Numbered from the stretch's first letter, positions 19,828 through 30,578 are shown. The stretch: DNA of 64,000 bases from Paucisalibacillus globulus (GCF_900184735.1 NZ_LT855386.1:289237-353236); one strand, 5' to 3'. Notes: generated by a model from the sequence alone, not told the origin. Numbers and translations are program-made.

Positions 19828-20490
19828 TTAATTATTCTCTATATAGGTGACCTTTATTTCCGCTGCTTCATAAAAGCTTTTTTTCAATTCGTTATATTCT
19901 AATGTGAAGTCATTGAATGTTTTATTTGCTTCAATTACCTCTTGATATTTCAAATTAACTTTTTCAATGTGAGCCTGTAAATCTTCTTCCTCAAGATCCT
20001 CCTGAAGGAATTTATTATATAATTCTTTTTCTAATGTTAACGATTCATTATATGTTTTATGAAGTGTTTCATAAGCTTCGAAACGTTTGACCATTGCCTC
20101 ATACATGGATAAAGCTTTATTTTTAACTTCTTCATCTTTTATTTCTTCAATTAGTGCCTTTGACTTTTCAAATTCTTCACGTGATGCGTCTAAGCTTTCT
20201 TTCTCGGACTTAATTTTCTCCGACCGTCCTTCTATAGAAGCAATCGCTTTACTTGTAAGTTCCTGAATTTGTTCCATCTCTTCTATGCCAAGTTCAATTA
20301 TTTCTTTATATAACTCTTGTTCCTCTTGCTCGAGCTTGGTAATATCATCTTGCTGTTTTTGAAAATCTTCTTCTAATTGAACAGCAGCTTCTAAATGGTT
20401 ATATATTTGCGTTTCTGGACTATCACCACAACCAGATAACAATAATACCATTCCTATAGTAAATATACCGATTACATGTTTAAACTTCAC
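19828..20490 (-). CDS. ykyA: YkyA-like lipoprotein
   Basis: Lipoprotein of 220 aa: signal peptide ending at lipobox LLSGC (Cys near residue 21), followed by an almost wholly charged, heptad-like coiled coil rich in E, K and L. It sits between pdhA and def, as ykyA does in B. subtilis, and length and composition agree. It should be anchored on the outer face of the membrane. Family role unknown (DUF1343-unrelated, cell-wall binding lipoprotein family). The gene has its own terminator. Confidence 0.88.
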   Translation of the reverse strand: MKFKHVIGIFTIGMVLLLSGCGDSPETQIYNHLEAAVQLEEDFQKQQDDITKLEQEEQELYKEIIELGIEEMEQIQELTSKAIASIEGRSEKIKSEKESLDASREEFEKSKALIEEIKDEEVKNKALSMYEAMVKRFEAYETLHKTYNESLTLEKELYNKFLQEDLEEEDLQAHIEKVNLKYQEVIEANKTFNDFTLEYNELKKSFYEAAEIKVTYIENN

Positions 20491-20705
20491 GTTAATAAGT
20501 CCTCCTCTTACAATGCTACGATGTCTTGGTTTATTCTGAACTGATACTTAGTATATCACAAAATTATTCAGATGAGGTCACTAATTATGGAGCATGTCTA
20601 TACTAAAAATATGCCTTTAACTAGTAAAATATGATAAACTATTTTAATGATTATAATATGATAAATTAAAAAGAATCATGATAAGAATGAAATGGAGTGA
20701 GACAT

Positions 20706-21257
20706 ATGCTAACAATGGAAGATGTAGTTCGTGAGGGTCATCCTTCACTTCGCAAAGTTGCCCATGAAGTATCTCTACCTCCCTCAGAGGAAGAGATTTC
20801 ATTATTACAAGATATGCTGGAGTTTTTAAAGAATAGTCAAGACGAAAAAGTATGTGCTAAATACAATCTCAGACCTGGTGTTGGTATCGCTGCACCACAA
20901 TTAGGCATCGAAAAAAGGATGGTAGCTGTACATTTCGAGGATACCAATGGCAAACTATATAGTTATGGATTGATTAATCCGAAAATAGTCAGCCATTCAG
21001 TTGAAAAAGCCTACCTCACTACTGGTGAAGGCTGTTTATCAGTTGATCGTAATGTGGAGGGTTTTGTCCCAAGATATGCACGAATCACAGTAAAAGCCAC
21101 TGACCTTGAAGGTAATCCAATCAAACTTAGATTAAAAGATTACGCTGCAATTGTTTTCCAACATGAAATCGACCATTTGAACGGTGTCATGTTTTATGAT
21201 CATATTAATAAGGATAATCCATTTGATATTCCGGAAAACTCAAAATCTATAGATTAA
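20706..21257 (+). CDS. def: Peptide deformylase
   Basis: Metalloenzyme that removes the N-formyl group from new proteins; cytosol. At 183 aa, all three motifs are intact: GVGIAAPQ (about residues 58-65), EGCLSV and QHEIDHLNG. It is of the Gram-positive type 2 with the long insertion, like B. subtilis DefB (YkrB). I chose ATG 20706, with GGAG eight bases upstream; an in-frame GTG at 20697 overlaps that site. A strong terminator follows. Confidence 0.96.
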   Translation: MLTMEDVVREGHPSLRKVAHEVSLPPSEEEISLLQDMLEFLKNSQDEKVCAKYNLRPGVGIAAPQLGIEKRMVAVHFEDTNGKLYSYGLINPKIVSHSVEKAYLTTGEGCLSVDRNVEGFVPRYARITVKATDLEGNPIKLRLKDYAAIVFQHEIDHLNGVMFYDHINKDNPFDIPENSKSID

Positions 21258-21262
21258 AAGAT

Positions 21263-21300
21263 GGGTTTGACACATTCTTTGTGTCAAACCCTTTTGTTTT
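21263..21300 (+). terminator. Terminator after def
   Basis: 12-bp stem GGGTTTGACACA / TGTGTCAAACCC followed by TTTTGTTTT. Confidence 0.9.
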
Positions 21301-21529
21301 ATCAATGCATAGAAAAGATAATAACGAGAAAAATATGAATAAGCATACTGGACCTTAGTATCTAACTAACCTTCTTTGGGTTTCTCTTTAAAATAAATTT
21401 TATAGTAAATAAATGATTTTTATTTCAATATTTTCAAATCCATACTATACTATAGATAAGAGGGATTGGACGGTAGAAGTTTTTTTATATTGCTTTTCTT
21501 TAATCTTTTAGAAAGGAGTGTATGTCCTT

Positions 21530-21616
21530 ATGTTACGTCGCCTAAAAGAAAAGCTAAAGAAGCGTTGGAAAGATTTTTTAGGCCGGGGACGTGTACCGAC
21601 AACTTTTAAAGAATAA
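21530..21616 (+). CDS. Short cationic peptide, unknown
   Basis: A 28-residue reading frame, MLRRLKEKLKKRWKDFLG followed by RGRVPTTFKE. It has eleven basic and three acidic residues and a clear amphipathic-helix pattern in the first 17 residues. GAAAGGAG lies 11 bases upstream of the ATG and a terminator hairpin follows closely, so the frame has its own transcription unit in the 672-base gap between def and rpoY. I do not recognise it. It could be a small regulatory or membrane-binding peptide, or the coding part of a dual-function RNA. Confidence 0.5.
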   Translation: MLRRLKEKLKKRWKDFLGRGRVPTTFKE

Positions 21617-21626
21617 AGAAGAAGTG

Positions 21627-21698
21627 AAGACAGGGTATAATGATACGCCAATCTACCGATAATGATTTATCTAACAACAGTATAACCTGTCTTTTTTG
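21627..21698 (+). terminator. Terminator after the 28-residue peptide gene
   Basis: Stem AAGACAGGGTATA / TATAACCTGTCTT (one mismatch), with a 41-base loop and TTTTTT at the end. Confidence 0.7.
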
Positions 21699-21832
21699 TT
21701 AAGTTTTAGGATTAAATGGAATAAATGTGGAATTAGTACTTATGTATGATAGACCGGATGACTATCATTGAATTAAAATTGTATCTAAATTTACTACGAG
21801 CACTAACTAATCAATACGGAATGGACTACATA

Positions 21833-21877
21833 AAAAGCTTAGCATCAATATTTGTAACTTATTAGCTTTTCTTTTTA
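21833..21877 (+). terminator. Weak terminator-like hairpin upstream of rpoY
   Basis: AAAAGCTTA / TTAGCTTTT with one mismatch, then CTTTTTAT. The sequence between 21700 and 21830 has no gene, so a small RNA ending here is possible. I see no clear promoter. Confidence 0.35.
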
Positions 21878-21929
21878 TGATTTCTTTGAATGGAAATTAA
21901 ATGTTTTAGAGAGAGACAGGAGAGATAGT

Positions 21930-22139
21930 ATGATATTTAAAGTAATTTATCAAGAATCATCGTATGAAGCACCGATACGAGAACGTTCTAAAAGCCTTTA
22001 CGTAGAAGCTGAATCTGAAAAAGATGTAAGACTAAAACTAAAAGACCGAGAACTAAATATTGAATTTATCCAGCCACTTAACGAAGCCCATCTAGAGTAC
22101 GAAAAGAAGTCAGAAGAATTTCAATTGGAGACAATCTAA
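21930..22139 (+). CDS. rpoY: RNA polymerase epsilon subunit RpoY (YkzG)
   Basis: Protein of 69 aa of the DUF1447 family, the small accessory epsilon subunit of Firmicute RNA polymerase. It begins [20 protein letters not shown] and carries [14 protein letters not shown]. It lies three bases upstream of rnjA, the arrangement found across Bacilli. CAGGAGAGA precedes the ATG. Confidence 0.95.
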   Translation: MIFKVIYQESSYEAPIRERSKSLYVEAESEKDVRLKLKDRELNIEFIQPLNEAHLEYEKKSEEFQLETI

Positions 22140-22142
22140 CTT

Positions 22143-23810
22143 ATGAAATTTGTAAAAAATGATCAAGCAGCGGTATTTGCATTAGGTGGACTAGGTGAAA
22201 TAGGAAAAAATACGTATGCAGTTCAATTTCAAGATGAAATTATCTTAATAGATGCTGGTATTAAATTCCCTGAAGACGAATTACTTGGGATCGATTATGT
22301 TATTCCAGATTATACGTATCTTGTACAAAATCAAGATAAAATTAAAGGTTTAATTGTAACTCATGGTCACGAAGACCATATTGGTGGAATTCCATATTTG
22401 CTGCGTGAAATTAACGTACCAATTTACGCAGGTAAGCTAGCACTTGGATTAATTAGAAACAAACTAGAAGAACATGGACTATTAAGAAATGCAAAATTAA
22501 ATCCCATTCAAGAAGATGATGTCATAAAATTCCGTAAAACATCCGTAAGCTTTTTCCGTACCACACATAGTATTCCAGACTCATATGGTATTGTCGTAAA
22601 AACACCACCAGGTAATATTGTTCATACTGGTGATTTCAAATTCGACTTCACTCCAGTTGGGGATCCAGCTAACATAACAAAAATGGCAGAAATAGGAAAA
22701 GAAGGAGTACTATGCCTTCTATCGGATAGTACAAACAGTGAGGTTCCAGGTTTCACACTGTCCGAGAAAGTTGTTGGCCAAAATATAAGTGAAATATTCA
22801 GTCGTGTTGATGGAAGAATTATCTTTGCTACTTTTGCTTCCAATATCTATCGACTACAACAAATGGTAGAGGCAGCCGTTAAACATAATCGTAAAGTTGC
22901 TGTATTTGGACGGAGTATGGAGTCCGCAATTAACCTAGGACAAGAATTAGGTTATATTCAAGCTCCTAAAGGTACTTTCATTGAAGCAAATGAAATAAAC
23001 CGTTTACCAGCAAATGAAGTAACTATTCTATGTACTGGGTCACAAGGTGAAGCAATGGCTGCATTATCGCGTATTGCTAACGGTACTCATAGGCAAATTC
23101 AAATTATCCCAGGTGACACTGTAGTGTTCTCTTCCTCACCAATCCCAGGAAATACACTTAGTGTTAGCAAAATAATAAACATGTTATACCGTGCAGGTGC
23201 AGATGTTATCCATGGTAAATTAAATAACATTCATACTTCTGGACATGGTAGTCAAGAAGAACAAAAGTTAATGCTTCGATTGATGAATCCGAAGTTCTTC
23301 ATGCCAATTCACGGTGAATATCGAATGTTAGTGGAACACACAAAACTTGCAGAAATGTGTGGCGTCGAATTAGAAAATTCTTTTGTGATGGATAATGGAG
23401 ATGTACTTGCCTTAAGTAAAGATAGCGCACAAGTCGCTGGAAAAATCCCTTCTGGTAATGTATTTGTAGACGGAAGTGGTATCGGCGATATTGGAAACAT
23501 TGTCCTACGTGATCGACGTATCCTATCTGAAGAAGGACTTGTTATCGTTGTAGTAAGCATAAACATGAAGGAATTCAAGATTGCTGCTGGTCCTGATATT
23601 ATTTCTCGCGGATTTGTATATATGCGAGAATCAGAGGATATGATTAATGAAGCTCAAAAACTTGTAGCATCCCATTTAAATAAAGTAATGGAAAGAAAAA
23701 CAACACAATGGTCTGAAATCAAAAATGAAATTACTGATACTATTGCTCCATTCCTTTATGAAAAAACAAAACGTCGTCCAATGGTCTTACCAATAATAAT
23801 GGAAGTTTAA
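22143..23810 (+). CDS. rnjA: Ribonuclease J1
   Basis: Metallo-beta-lactamase/beta-CASP RNase of 555 aa with 5'-3' exonuclease and endonuclease activity in mRNA decay and rRNA maturation. Zinc-site motif HGHEDHIGG begins at residue 74. Further motifs are [20 protein letters not shown] and the beta-[14 protein letters not shown]. Length and the rpoY neighbour fit RNase J1, not J2. Co-transcribed with rpoY and terminated by a strong hairpin. Confidence 0.97.
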   Translation: MKFVKNDQAAVFALGGLGEIGKNTYAVQFQDEIILIDAGIKFPEDELLGIDYVIPDYTYLVQNQDKIKGLIVTHGHEDHIGGIPYLLREINVPIYAGKLALGLIRNKLEEHGLLRNAKLNPIQEDDVIKFRKTSVSFFRTTHSIPDSYGIVVKTPPGNIVHTGDFKFDFTPVGDPANITKMAEIGKEGVLCLLSDSTNSEVPGFTLSEKVVGQNISEIFSRVDGRIIFATFASNIYRLQQMVEAAVKHNRKVAVFGRSMESAINLGQELGYIQAPKGTFIEANEINRLPANEVTILCTGSQGEAMAALSRIANGTHRQIQIIPGDTVVFSSSPIPGNTLSVSKIINMLYRAGADVIHGKLNNIHTSGHGSQEEQKLMLRLMNPKFFMPIHGEYRMLVEHTKLAEMCGVELENSFVMDNGDVLALSKDSAQVAGKIPSGNVFVDGSGIGDIGNIVLRDRRILSEEGLVIVVVSINMKEFKIAAGPDIISRGFVYMRESEDMINEAQKLVASHLNKVMERKTTQWSEIKNEITDTIAPFLYEKTKRRPMVLPIIMEV

Positions 23811-23817
23811 ATTAAAT

Positions 23818-23862
23818 AGGAAGTTTCTCTGATTAAGGAGAAACTTCCTTTTTGCCTTTTTT
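23818..23862. terminator. Terminator between rnjA and ktrC
   Basis: 12-bp stem AGGAAGTTTCTC / GAGAAACTTCCT followed by TTTTTGCCTTTTTT on the plus strand. Confidence 0.9.
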
Positions 23863-23874
23863 ATATAGTCTAAA

Positions 23875-24540
23875 TTAATCATCTATCACTAATTGTCGTT
23901 CAAATCTTGCAATATCTTTGTCTGCCCCTACCACTACTAGGATATCTTCTTTTGTTAAGATATCGTCTGGTGTTGGCGAAACATTAATATTAGTTCCCTG
24001 CTTGATCGCTACTACCGTACATCCATACTTAGCACGGATATCAAGTTCAATAATTGACTTACCTACCATCTTTTTCCCTGCCTTGACTTCGACTATACTA
24101 TGGTCATCTGAAAGTTCTAAATAATCTACAATATTGTTTGAAATAATGCTGTGTGCTATTCTACGCCCCATATCTCTTTCAGGATGCACCACTTGATGTG
24201 CACCAATCTTATGTAAAATCTTAGCATGATAATCATTTTGGGCCTTCACCGTAATTCTCTTAACTCCTAATTCAACTAGCACAACCGTAGTTAAGATACT
24301 CGCTTGGATGTTGTCTCCGATTGCAACAATTACATGATCTATATTTTTTATTCCTAATTCTTTTAGTGTCGTTTCGTCTGTAGAATCAGCTATTACAGCA
24401 TGAGAGGCAATATGTTTATATTGATTAACTCTTTCCTCATCACGATCAATCGCCAATACTTCCATACCTTCTAGATTTAATTCCTGGCAAATGCTTCCCC
24501 CAAATCGACCTAAACCAATCACTGCAAACTCTTTTCTCAT
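23875..24540 (-). CDS. ktrC: KtrC potassium-channel regulatory subunit
   Basis: Cytosolic RCK protein of 221 aa that gates the KtrCD potassium uptake channel. It has an N-terminal Rossmann RCK_N domain (VIGLGRFGGSICQEL, then acidic VLAIDRDEERV) for ATP/ADP or NAD, and a C-terminal RCK_C (TrkA_C) domain from about residue 135 to the end. In B. subtilis, KtrC binds c-di-AMP through the latter and ktrC neighbours rnjA, as here. ATG 24540 has GGGAGGAA upstream; the longer form would start before that site. The channel subunit KtrD is at 45.4 kb. Confidence 0.94.
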   Translation of the reverse strand: MRKEFAVIGLGRFGGSICQELNLEGMEVLAIDRDEERVNQYKHIASHAVIADSTDETTLKELGIKNIDHVIVAIGDNIQASILTTVVLVELGVKRITVKAQNDYHAKILHKIGAHQVVHPERDMGRRIAHSIISNNIVDYLELSDDHSIVEVKAGKKMVGKSIIELDIRAKYGCTVVAIKQGTNINVSPTPDDILTKEDILVVVGADKDIARFERQLVIDD

Positions 24541-24592
24541 AGCAGTTCCTCCCTGACAATACGTGCTTAATTTATACTTTAACAATTCAAAG

Positions 24593-24623
24593 AAAAAGAA
24601 GCAATTCCTTTGGGATTTGCTTC
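24593..24623 (-). terminator. Terminator after the ABC exporter pair
   Basis: GAAGCAA-TCC / GGA-TTGCTTC stem, minus-strand T run after it. Confidence 0.8.
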
Positions 24624-24633
24624 TTCGTCATTT

Positions 24634-26475
24634 TTATATTGCATCAAGCATCTGAAACTGTGAACGTACTAATTCATAATATTCACCTTTAGATTTCATT
24701 AACTCATCGTGACTACCATTTTCTAATATTTTACCATGTTCTAAAACATAGATATTATCTGCTTCTCTAATAGTAGAAAGCCTGTGTGCAATGATGATAG
24801 AAGTTCTACCTTTCAGTAGTCTACGTAGAGCTCCTTGAATCTTTAATTCTGTTTCTGTATCAATACTTGCTGTTGCTTCATCCAAAATAATAATACTTGG
24901 ATTCGCAAGTAACGCTCGAGCAAAGGATAATAATTGTCTCTCCCCTGCAGAAAGAATATTACCTCTTTCCTCTACTTCTGTTTCGTAGCCTTTAGCTAAA
25001 CGAGAGATAAAGTCATCTGCACCTACTGTTTTTGCAGCTTCAATGACCTCTTCATCACTAGCATCCGGACGTCCAAAGCGAATATTCTCCATGATAGTAC
25101 CCGAAAAGATAAACGTATCCTGAAGCACGACACTAATATGCTGACGTAAACTCTTAAGTGATGCTTCCCTTAGATTGTGACCATCAATCTTCACTTGGCC
25201 TTTCGTTGGATCATAGAAGCGACTAATTAAGTTTGCAATCGTTGATTTACCACTTCCGGTATGACCGACTAAAGCAATGGTTTGACCAGGCTTCATCTCG
25301 AGTGATATTTCATGAAGAGCAATTCGATCATGATCATAAGAAAATTGAACTTTATCAAACTCAATATGGCCCTTCATTTCTTTAAATTCATAAGGATTCT
25401 CTACTTCATCAACGTTCGGTTTCTCATCTAAGTACTCAAAAATACGTTCAGATGATGCCATAGCTACTAGTAGCTGATTATACATTTGTCCTAAACGTGA
25501 GATTGGGTCCCAGAACATTCCTAGGAAGAATGCAAATGCAATAAAAGTTCCAAGATCGATTCCACCATTAGGTTCTCCTAAAATAATTAAATGTGCCCCG
25601 TAAGCGATTAGAATTACCGTACCAATGGCATTACTCATCTCAACAAATGGTCGGAACATGGCACTCTTCTTCGTTGCATTAATCCATGCATTGTAGTTAT
25701 CCGTATTTAAGCCATCAAAGAACTCTGTATTTTCTTTTTCCTGAGTAAAAGATTGAGTAATACGGATTCCTTGAATACTCTCGTTCAAGTGGGAATTCAT
25801 TCGAGATTGTTGAATACGTACCTCTTGCCAAGTCCGTCTAATCTTTCTTCTAAGGACTGTCGAAATATAGAACATTAACGGTAGAATTACCAATACAGCA
25901 ATAGCTAATTTCGGACTTAATGTAAAGAGTATCGTTACGATACCTAGCAATGTTGCAATATCCATCAGTAGGTTGATGATACCATTTGAGAATAGGTCCT
26001 GAAGTGAATTCGTATCATTCATTATTCTAACTAAGATCGATCCAGCTGATCTAGAATCAAAGAAGTTATTCGATAATCCTTGTACATGGGTGAATAAATG
26101 TTGTCGTAAATCATAAATAACATTTTGCCCAAGTAAGTTAACCCATTTAATTCGTAAATAATTGGCTATATAACTGATTAAATAAAGAACTCCGATGGTG
26201 ATAACAAGATAGAATAATAAAGTTGTATCTTTATTTGCTATAGCAATGTCAAAAGCAGCCTTACCAATTAGAATAGGAATTGCTAATCTTACGGCAGTAG
26301 ATACGATCATTGCAATTATTGCACCTAGTAAATACGTCTTTGTATAAGGCTTTAAATAGACTAGTAAACGCCATATTTGTTTCCAGTTAAAGGGTTTTTC
26401 AATTGCTTGGTCGACAGTATAATAAAAACGTTTTAAATGCCGTTTATCTCTATTTTTTTCTTCTTTGGTAGCCAA
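24634..26475 (-). CDS. ABC exporter half-transporter, second subunit (YknV-like)
   Basis: Type IV ABC exporter half of 613 aa: six TM helices (about residues 35-330) and a C-terminal nucleotide-binding domain with Walker A LVGHTGSGKSTI, a slightly altered signature LSAGERQLLSFARALL, Walker B IIILDEATASID with the catalytic Glu, and an H-loop IIAHRLST. It lies 15 bases after a second half-transporter and probably forms a heterodimer with it. Size and order resemble B. subtilis YknU/YknV, but YfiB/YfiC and BmrC/BmrD have similar plans. Substrate unknown (lipid or drug are common). Confidence 0.9.
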   Translation of the reverse strand: MATKEEKNRDKRHLKRFYYTVDQAIEKPFNWKQIWRLLVYLKPYTKTYLLGAIIAMIVSTAVRLAIPILIGKAAFDIAIANKDTTLLFYLVITIGVLYLISYIANYLRIKWVNLLGQNVIYDLRQHLFTHVQGLSNNFFDSRSAGSILVRIMNDTNSLQDLFSNGIINLLMDIATLLGIVTILFTLSPKLAIAVLVILPLMFYISTVLRRKIRRTWQEVRIQQSRMNSHLNESIQGIRITQSFTQEKENTEFFDGLNTDNYNAWINATKKSAMFRPFVEMSNAIGTVILIAYGAHLIILGEPNGGIDLGTFIAFAFFLGMFWDPISRLGQMYNQLLVAMASSERIFEYLDEKPNVDEVENPYEFKEMKGHIEFDKVQFSYDHDRIALHEISLEMKPGQTIALVGHTGSGKSTIANLISRFYDPTKGQVKIDGHNLREASLKSLRQHISVVLQDTFIFSGTIMENIRFGRPDASDEEVIEAAKTVGADDFISRLAKGYETEVEERGNILSAGERQLLSFARALLANPSIIILDEATASIDTETELKIQGALRRLLKGRTSIIIAHRLSTIREADNIYVLEHGKILENGSHDELMKSKGEYYELVRSQFQMLDAI

Positions 26476-26490
26476 TTAAGTCCCCCCCCT

Positions 26491-28242
26491 TTAATTCACA
26501 GAATTCATGATTACATCATGATCTTGATATTGAATGTCATATATTCTTTTATATGCTCCATCCTCTTTACGAAGCAATTCATCATGTGTTCCACGTTCGA
26601 CTACTTTTCCGTTCTCTAATACTAATATTTCATCTGCATGCTTTAAAGAAGAGATTCTATGGGCGATAATAAACGATGTTCTCCCTTTCATTACTTCTTT
26701 TAAAGCTTTTTGAATTTGGAATTCTGTTTCCATATCTACAGCACTTGTTGCATCGTCCAATACTAGAATACTAGGGTCAACGCAAATAGCACGAGCAATG
26801 GCGATACGCTGTTTTTGCCCTCCGGAAAGCCCCATACCTCTTTCTCCTAGTAAGGTATCATAGCCTTTAGGCATTTCCATGATAAAATCATGTGCTTGAG
26901 CTCTTTTTGCAGCTTCCATAATTTGCTCATCCGTTGCATCCGGATTACCATAAGCAATATTTTCCTTAATAGAAGTTGAGAACAAGAAAGATTCTTGTAA
27001 TACAAAACCTATATGATTTCTTAATGTTTTTAAATCATACTCTTTTACATCTCTTCCATCTATTAATACCTCGCCACTTTCTGGCTCATAAAAACGTGTA
27101 ATTAATTGGGTAATACTAGTTTTACCTGATCCTGTTGCCCCTATTAAACCAATAGTCTTACCGGGTGGTGCATCAAAATTAATATTCTTTAAGGCAGAAT
27201 CATCATCTTTTGTATACGTTAATGTGACATCTTTAAATGTCACGTGACCTTTAATAGGTTTTTTCACAGGGTTTTCTTTTATAACAATATCTTCATGTTC
27301 CTCTAAGATTTCTCTTAAACGTTCCCCAGATGCTTTAGCTTGTGAGAACATATTAATAACATAACCAACGTTCATTAGTGGCCCCATAATATACCAAACT
27401 AAACTGAAGAAAGCCATTAACTCACCTAATGCAAGATCCCCATCTATTACGAGGTAACCACCAAAGGCAAGTAAAGCAACCGCACAGACATTACCGATAA
27501 ACTCCATTAATGGGAAAAACTTTGCCCACAGTAAAGAGGTACTAATATAGTTCTGGCGGTAATCATCATTACTATTAGAGAATCTACCAATTTCGAAGTC
27601 CTCTCTCGATAATGATTTAACCGTTTGCATCCCACTTATATTTTCTTGAACCCTGGTATTTAGTTTTCCAAAGGATTTACGTATACCACGGAATGCCGGA
27701 TGTGCTACCTTCTCAAACTTCATAACGACAATAATTAGAAATGGCATGGCTGCCATCGTTACAAGTGTTAACGGTACAGAATAATAAAACATGACACTTA
27801 AACTAATCGTAATCAGTAAAAGGATACGAATTAATTCCGCAAATCCAAATGATAGAAAAAAGCGGAATCCTTCCACATCAGATGTTAGACGGGACATAAT
27901 ATCCCCTGTTTTAGCGTTATCATAATATTTAAAAGATAGAATTTGAAGTTTTTTATAAAGTGCATCACGTAATTTATAAACAGTAGCAACTCCAAAACGT
28001 TCCCCTAAGTATTGATGAAAAAAAGTTGCAATCCCTTTGATTAACATCAGAATTACGAAGATTGATGAGATCCATGGTATTAAATCATATCTCTCTCCAC
28101 CTACCACATCATCGATTGTTATCTGTAAGATAATTGGATAGACAACTGTTATGACCGTTACAAAGAACAAGAAGAACAGTGACCAGAAAAAGTACTTCCG
28201 ATACGGCCAATAAAATTCTTTAAGCTTCCTAAATGTATCCAC
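26491..28242 (-). CDS. ABC exporter half-transporter, first subunit (YknU-like)
   Basis: Type IV ABC exporter half of 583 aa with six TM helices and a nucleotide-binding domain: Walker A LIGATGSGKTSI, canonical signature LSGGQKQRIAIARAI, but Walker B ILVLDDATSAVD has Asp where the catalytic Glu is expected. With the intact Walker B of the partner this predicts one degenerate and one active ATP site, as in heterodimeric exporters such as BmrCD and TM287/288. First gene of the pair. Confidence 0.9.
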   Translation of the reverse strand: MDTFRKLKEFYWPYRKYFFWSLFFLFFVTVITVVYPIILQITIDDVVGGERYDLIPWISSIFVILMLIKGIATFFHQYLGERFGVATVYKLRDALYKKLQILSFKYYDNAKTGDIMSRLTSDVEGFRFFLSFGFAELIRILLLITISLSVMFYYSVPLTLVTMAAMPFLIIVVMKFEKVAHPAFRGIRKSFGKLNTRVQENISGMQTVKSLSREDFEIGRFSNSNDDYRQNYISTSLLWAKFFPLMEFIGNVCAVALLAFGGYLVIDGDLALGELMAFFSLVWYIMGPLMNVGYVINMFSQAKASGERLREILEEHEDIVIKENPVKKPIKGHVTFKDVTLTYTKDDDSALKNINFDAPPGKTIGLIGATGSGKTSITQLITRFYEPESGEVLIDGRDVKEYDLKTLRNHIGFVLQESFLFSTSIKENIAYGNPDATDEQIMEAAKRAQAHDFIMEMPKGYDTLLGERGMGLSGGQKQRIAIARAICVDPSILVLDDATSAVDMETEFQIQKALKEVMKGRTSFIIAHRISSLKHADEILVLENGKVVERGTHDELLRKEDGAYKRIYDIQYQDHDVIMNSVN

Positions 28243-28370
28243 CCTTTTTTCCTCCCCAATGTTGAAATTTCTATAACACGTAACTACTAATATAACGGTT
28301 TCCGAAATAAATTACCATAACTTTTGCTTAATTTTTAAAAAATATTTTTTATTTTTATTAAACTAAATAT

Positions 28371-28403
28371 AAAGAGGCTTCTCTCAATGGAGAAGCCTCT
28401 TTA
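28371..28403 (-). terminator. Terminator after ykuS
   Basis: Perfect 13-bp stem AAAGAGGCTTCTC / GAGAAGCCTCTTT. It ends the dapH-dapL-ykuS unit. Confidence 0.88.
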
Positions 28404-28406
28404 ACA

Positions 28407-28649
28407 TTAACTTAGTTTCTCATTAACCATTTGTGCAATTTCTTCCGCATTTTGACCACTTGCACTGATAACTGGACCAGCAATACTTGTGTCTGCCATT
28501 CCCATGACATCTTTATCCAATCCGGAAATCACACAACAATCACAGTGAGCAGTGTCTGCTTCTGATTTCAATTCAATGACCTCATGCCCCATTGCCATTA
28601 ATGCTTCTTTTACATCTGTAAGGGACTCTTCTACCCCGATTCTTGCCAT
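28407..28649 (-). CDS. ykuS: UPF0180 family protein YkuS
   Basis: Protein of 80 aa with the UPF0180 pattern: [20 protein letters not shown], then a Cys pair in [17 protein letters not shown]. Small and soluble, function unknown. It follows dapL, as in B. subtilis (ykuQ-ykuR-ykuS). Two adjacent ATG codons (28652 and 28649) lie behind AGGAG; the second fits the family start and spacing better. Confidence 0.92.
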   Translation of the reverse strand: MARIGVEESLTDVKEALMAMGHEVIELKSEADTAHCDCCVISGLDKDVMGMADTSIAGPVISASGQNAEEIAQMVNEKLS

Positions 28650-28715
28650 CATATCACTCCTCTAGGTATACAATTTACATGTATAGTTTGACCGAAAGTA
28701 AGGAAGATATGCGAC

Positions 28716-29846
28716 TTAAGCAACATTATTAGATAATGTTTGTAAAACCTTAACTACTGCACGGACTCCTACTGGCAATGCCTCTTCTTTTGGATTAATC
28801 TTAGCATGGTGCAATCCATATTCAGAATTAACTCCTAGCCAAAACATGAAGCCAGGTATCTCTTTTAACATAAAGCCAAAATCTTCTCCTGTCATGGCTT
28901 CCTTTGCTTCTACATACTGGATGTCCATTGAGTTTATTGTTTGTTTAAATAAACCAACATAAGTCGAGTCATTGAACACCTGGTAATAATTTGAGCCATA
29001 ATCCAATTTTATTTCACAATCAAAACTCTCTTCATATCCACGTGCTATTGTCTCTATTTTTTTCTTAATTGTATCAATTACAGTTGGATTTAAAGTACGT
29101 ATTGTTCCTTCTAATCTAGCTGTTTCAGCAATTACATTTTGAACATGACCACTAGTCATTTTCCCAATGGTGACAACGGCACTATCAAGTGGATCTAGCC
29201 CACGTGATACAATCGACTGAATAGTTGAAATAAAACTGCCAGCCGCTACTGTCATATCTTTCGTTAGATGGGGATATGCAGCATGGCCACCTTTTCCTTT
29301 AAAATCGATAAACAGTTCACTTGTATTAGCAAATAATAAACCAGATTTACTGGAAACAGTTCCAACCGGATATTCTGGTGCAATATGCAATGCAAAAATA
29401 CAATCCGGCTTCCATTTCTTAAATGCCTGTGATTGTAGCATTGGAAGAGCACCACCTGGCCCCTCTTCCGCCGGTTGAAAAACAAATACGACATTATCCT
29501 GAATTGGATTGTCGATAATATATTTTAATGCTCCTAAAGCAATAGTCATATGAAAATCATGACCACAGGCATGCATATTCTCGACATGTTTAGAGGAATA
29601 ATCGAATCCTGTTTCCTCTTTAATAGGAAGTCCGTCTATATCAGCTCGATACCCTATAGTTTGTTTGGGATTTGTACCCTTTACCTTTACAAGGATTCCC
29701 GTTCTCCATGTTTGAATTTCAACTCGTTCTGATAACATCTCATTGATTCTTCTCAGGAGATATTCTTGAGTTTTATATTCCTTAAATCCTAGTTCTGGAA
29801 TTTGATGTAAGTCTCGTCGGATTTGCTTAAGTGTTTTAAAGTCCAT
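28716..29846 (-). CDS. dapL: N-acetyldiaminopimelate deacetylase
   Basis: M20-family metallopeptidase-type amidohydrolase of 376 aa that removes the acetyl group from N-acetyl-LL-diaminopimelate, in the acetylase branch of lysine and peptidoglycan precursor synthesis. Motifs are [32 protein letters not shown] (metal site), [10 protein letters not shown] and the C-terminal [14 protein letters not shown]. It lies 15 bases after dapH. B. subtilis YkuR is the counterpart. Confidence 0.96.
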   Translation of the reverse strand: MDFKTLKQIRRDLHQIPELGFKEYKTQEYLLRRINEMLSERVEIQTWRTGILVKVKGTNPKQTIGYRADIDGLPIKEETGFDYSSKHVENMHACGHDFHMTIALGALKYIIDNPIQDNVVFVFQPAEEGPGGALPMLQSQAFKKWKPDCIFALHIAPEYPVGTVSSKSGLLFANTSELFIDFKGKGGHAAYPHLTKDMTVAAGSFISTIQSIVSRGLDPLDSAVVTIGKMTSGHVQNVIAETARLEGTIRTLNPTVIDTIKKKIETIARGYEESFDCEIKLDYGSNYYQVFNDSTYVGLFKQTINSMDIQYVEAKEAMTGEDFGFMLKEIPGFMFWLGVNSEYGLHHAKINPKEEALPVGVRAVVKVLQTLSNNVA

Positions 29847-29861
29847 AGGTTGTCACCAGCT

Positions 29862-30578
29862 TCAATTATCTAATTTACGAAGCTCTTGTTTGATTTCTGT
29901 TTTTGCTTTAGTTCCCTCATCAATTTCTTTAAGCACTTTTGCTGGTGTTCCTGCAACTAACGTATTAGGTGCGACATCTTTTGTAACAACTGCACCTCCA
30001 GCTACAACTGCACCTTTTCCGATTGTTACACCTTCTAGCACAACGACATTTGCACCAATTACTACATCATCTTCGACTACAACAGGCTTAGCAGATGGTG
30101 GTTCAATAACCCCAGCTAATACGGTACCTGCACCAATATGACAGTTCTTCCCAACAGTTGCACGTCCACCTAATACTGCATTCATGTCAATCATGGTACC
30201 CTCACCAATCACAGCACCTATGTTAATCATAGCTCCCATCATAATTACCACTCCGTCACCAATTTCAACTTGGTCACGAATTACAGCACCTGGTTCAATT
30301 CTAGCATTAATATTTTTCAGATCTAATAATGGGATAGCTGAATTCCGGCGGTCATTTTCAACCACATAATCTGAAATTACCGTTTTATTATCTTCAAGAA
30401 AACTAGATATCTCTTTCCATTCACCAAATAACACTCCACTATTTTGCTCTACAAAAGATTGAATCTTTCCATAGGATAATGTATGTAAATTTTCTCCTTT
30501 TATATATACTTTAACAGGTGTACTTTTTGTGCTATTGGATATAAAATTAATAATTTCATTGGCGTCCATCATTTTCAT
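29862..30578 (-). CDS. dapH: Tetrahydrodipicolinate N-acetyltransferase
   Basis: Left-handed beta-helix acetyltransferase of 238 aa that acetylates tetrahydrodipicolinate with acetyl-CoA. The N-terminal [20 protein letters not shown] is nearly that of B. subtilis YkuQ, and hexapeptide repeats run from about residue 88 ([20 protein letters not shown]). It forms a trimer. First gene of dapH-dapL-ykuS. GGAGGTGGC lies upstream. Confidence 0.97.
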   Translation of the reverse strand: MKMMDANEIINFISNSTKSTPVKVYIKGENLHTLSYGKIQSFVEQNSGVLFGEWKEISSFLEDNKTVISDYVVENDRRNSAIPLLDLKNINARIEPGAVIRDQVEIGDGVVIMMGAMINIGAVIGEGTMIDMNAVLGGRATVGKNCHIGAGTVLAGVIEPPSAKPVVVEDDVVIGANVVVLEGVTIGKGAVVAGGAVVTKDVAPNTLVAGTPAKVLKEIDEGTKAKTEIKQELRKLDN

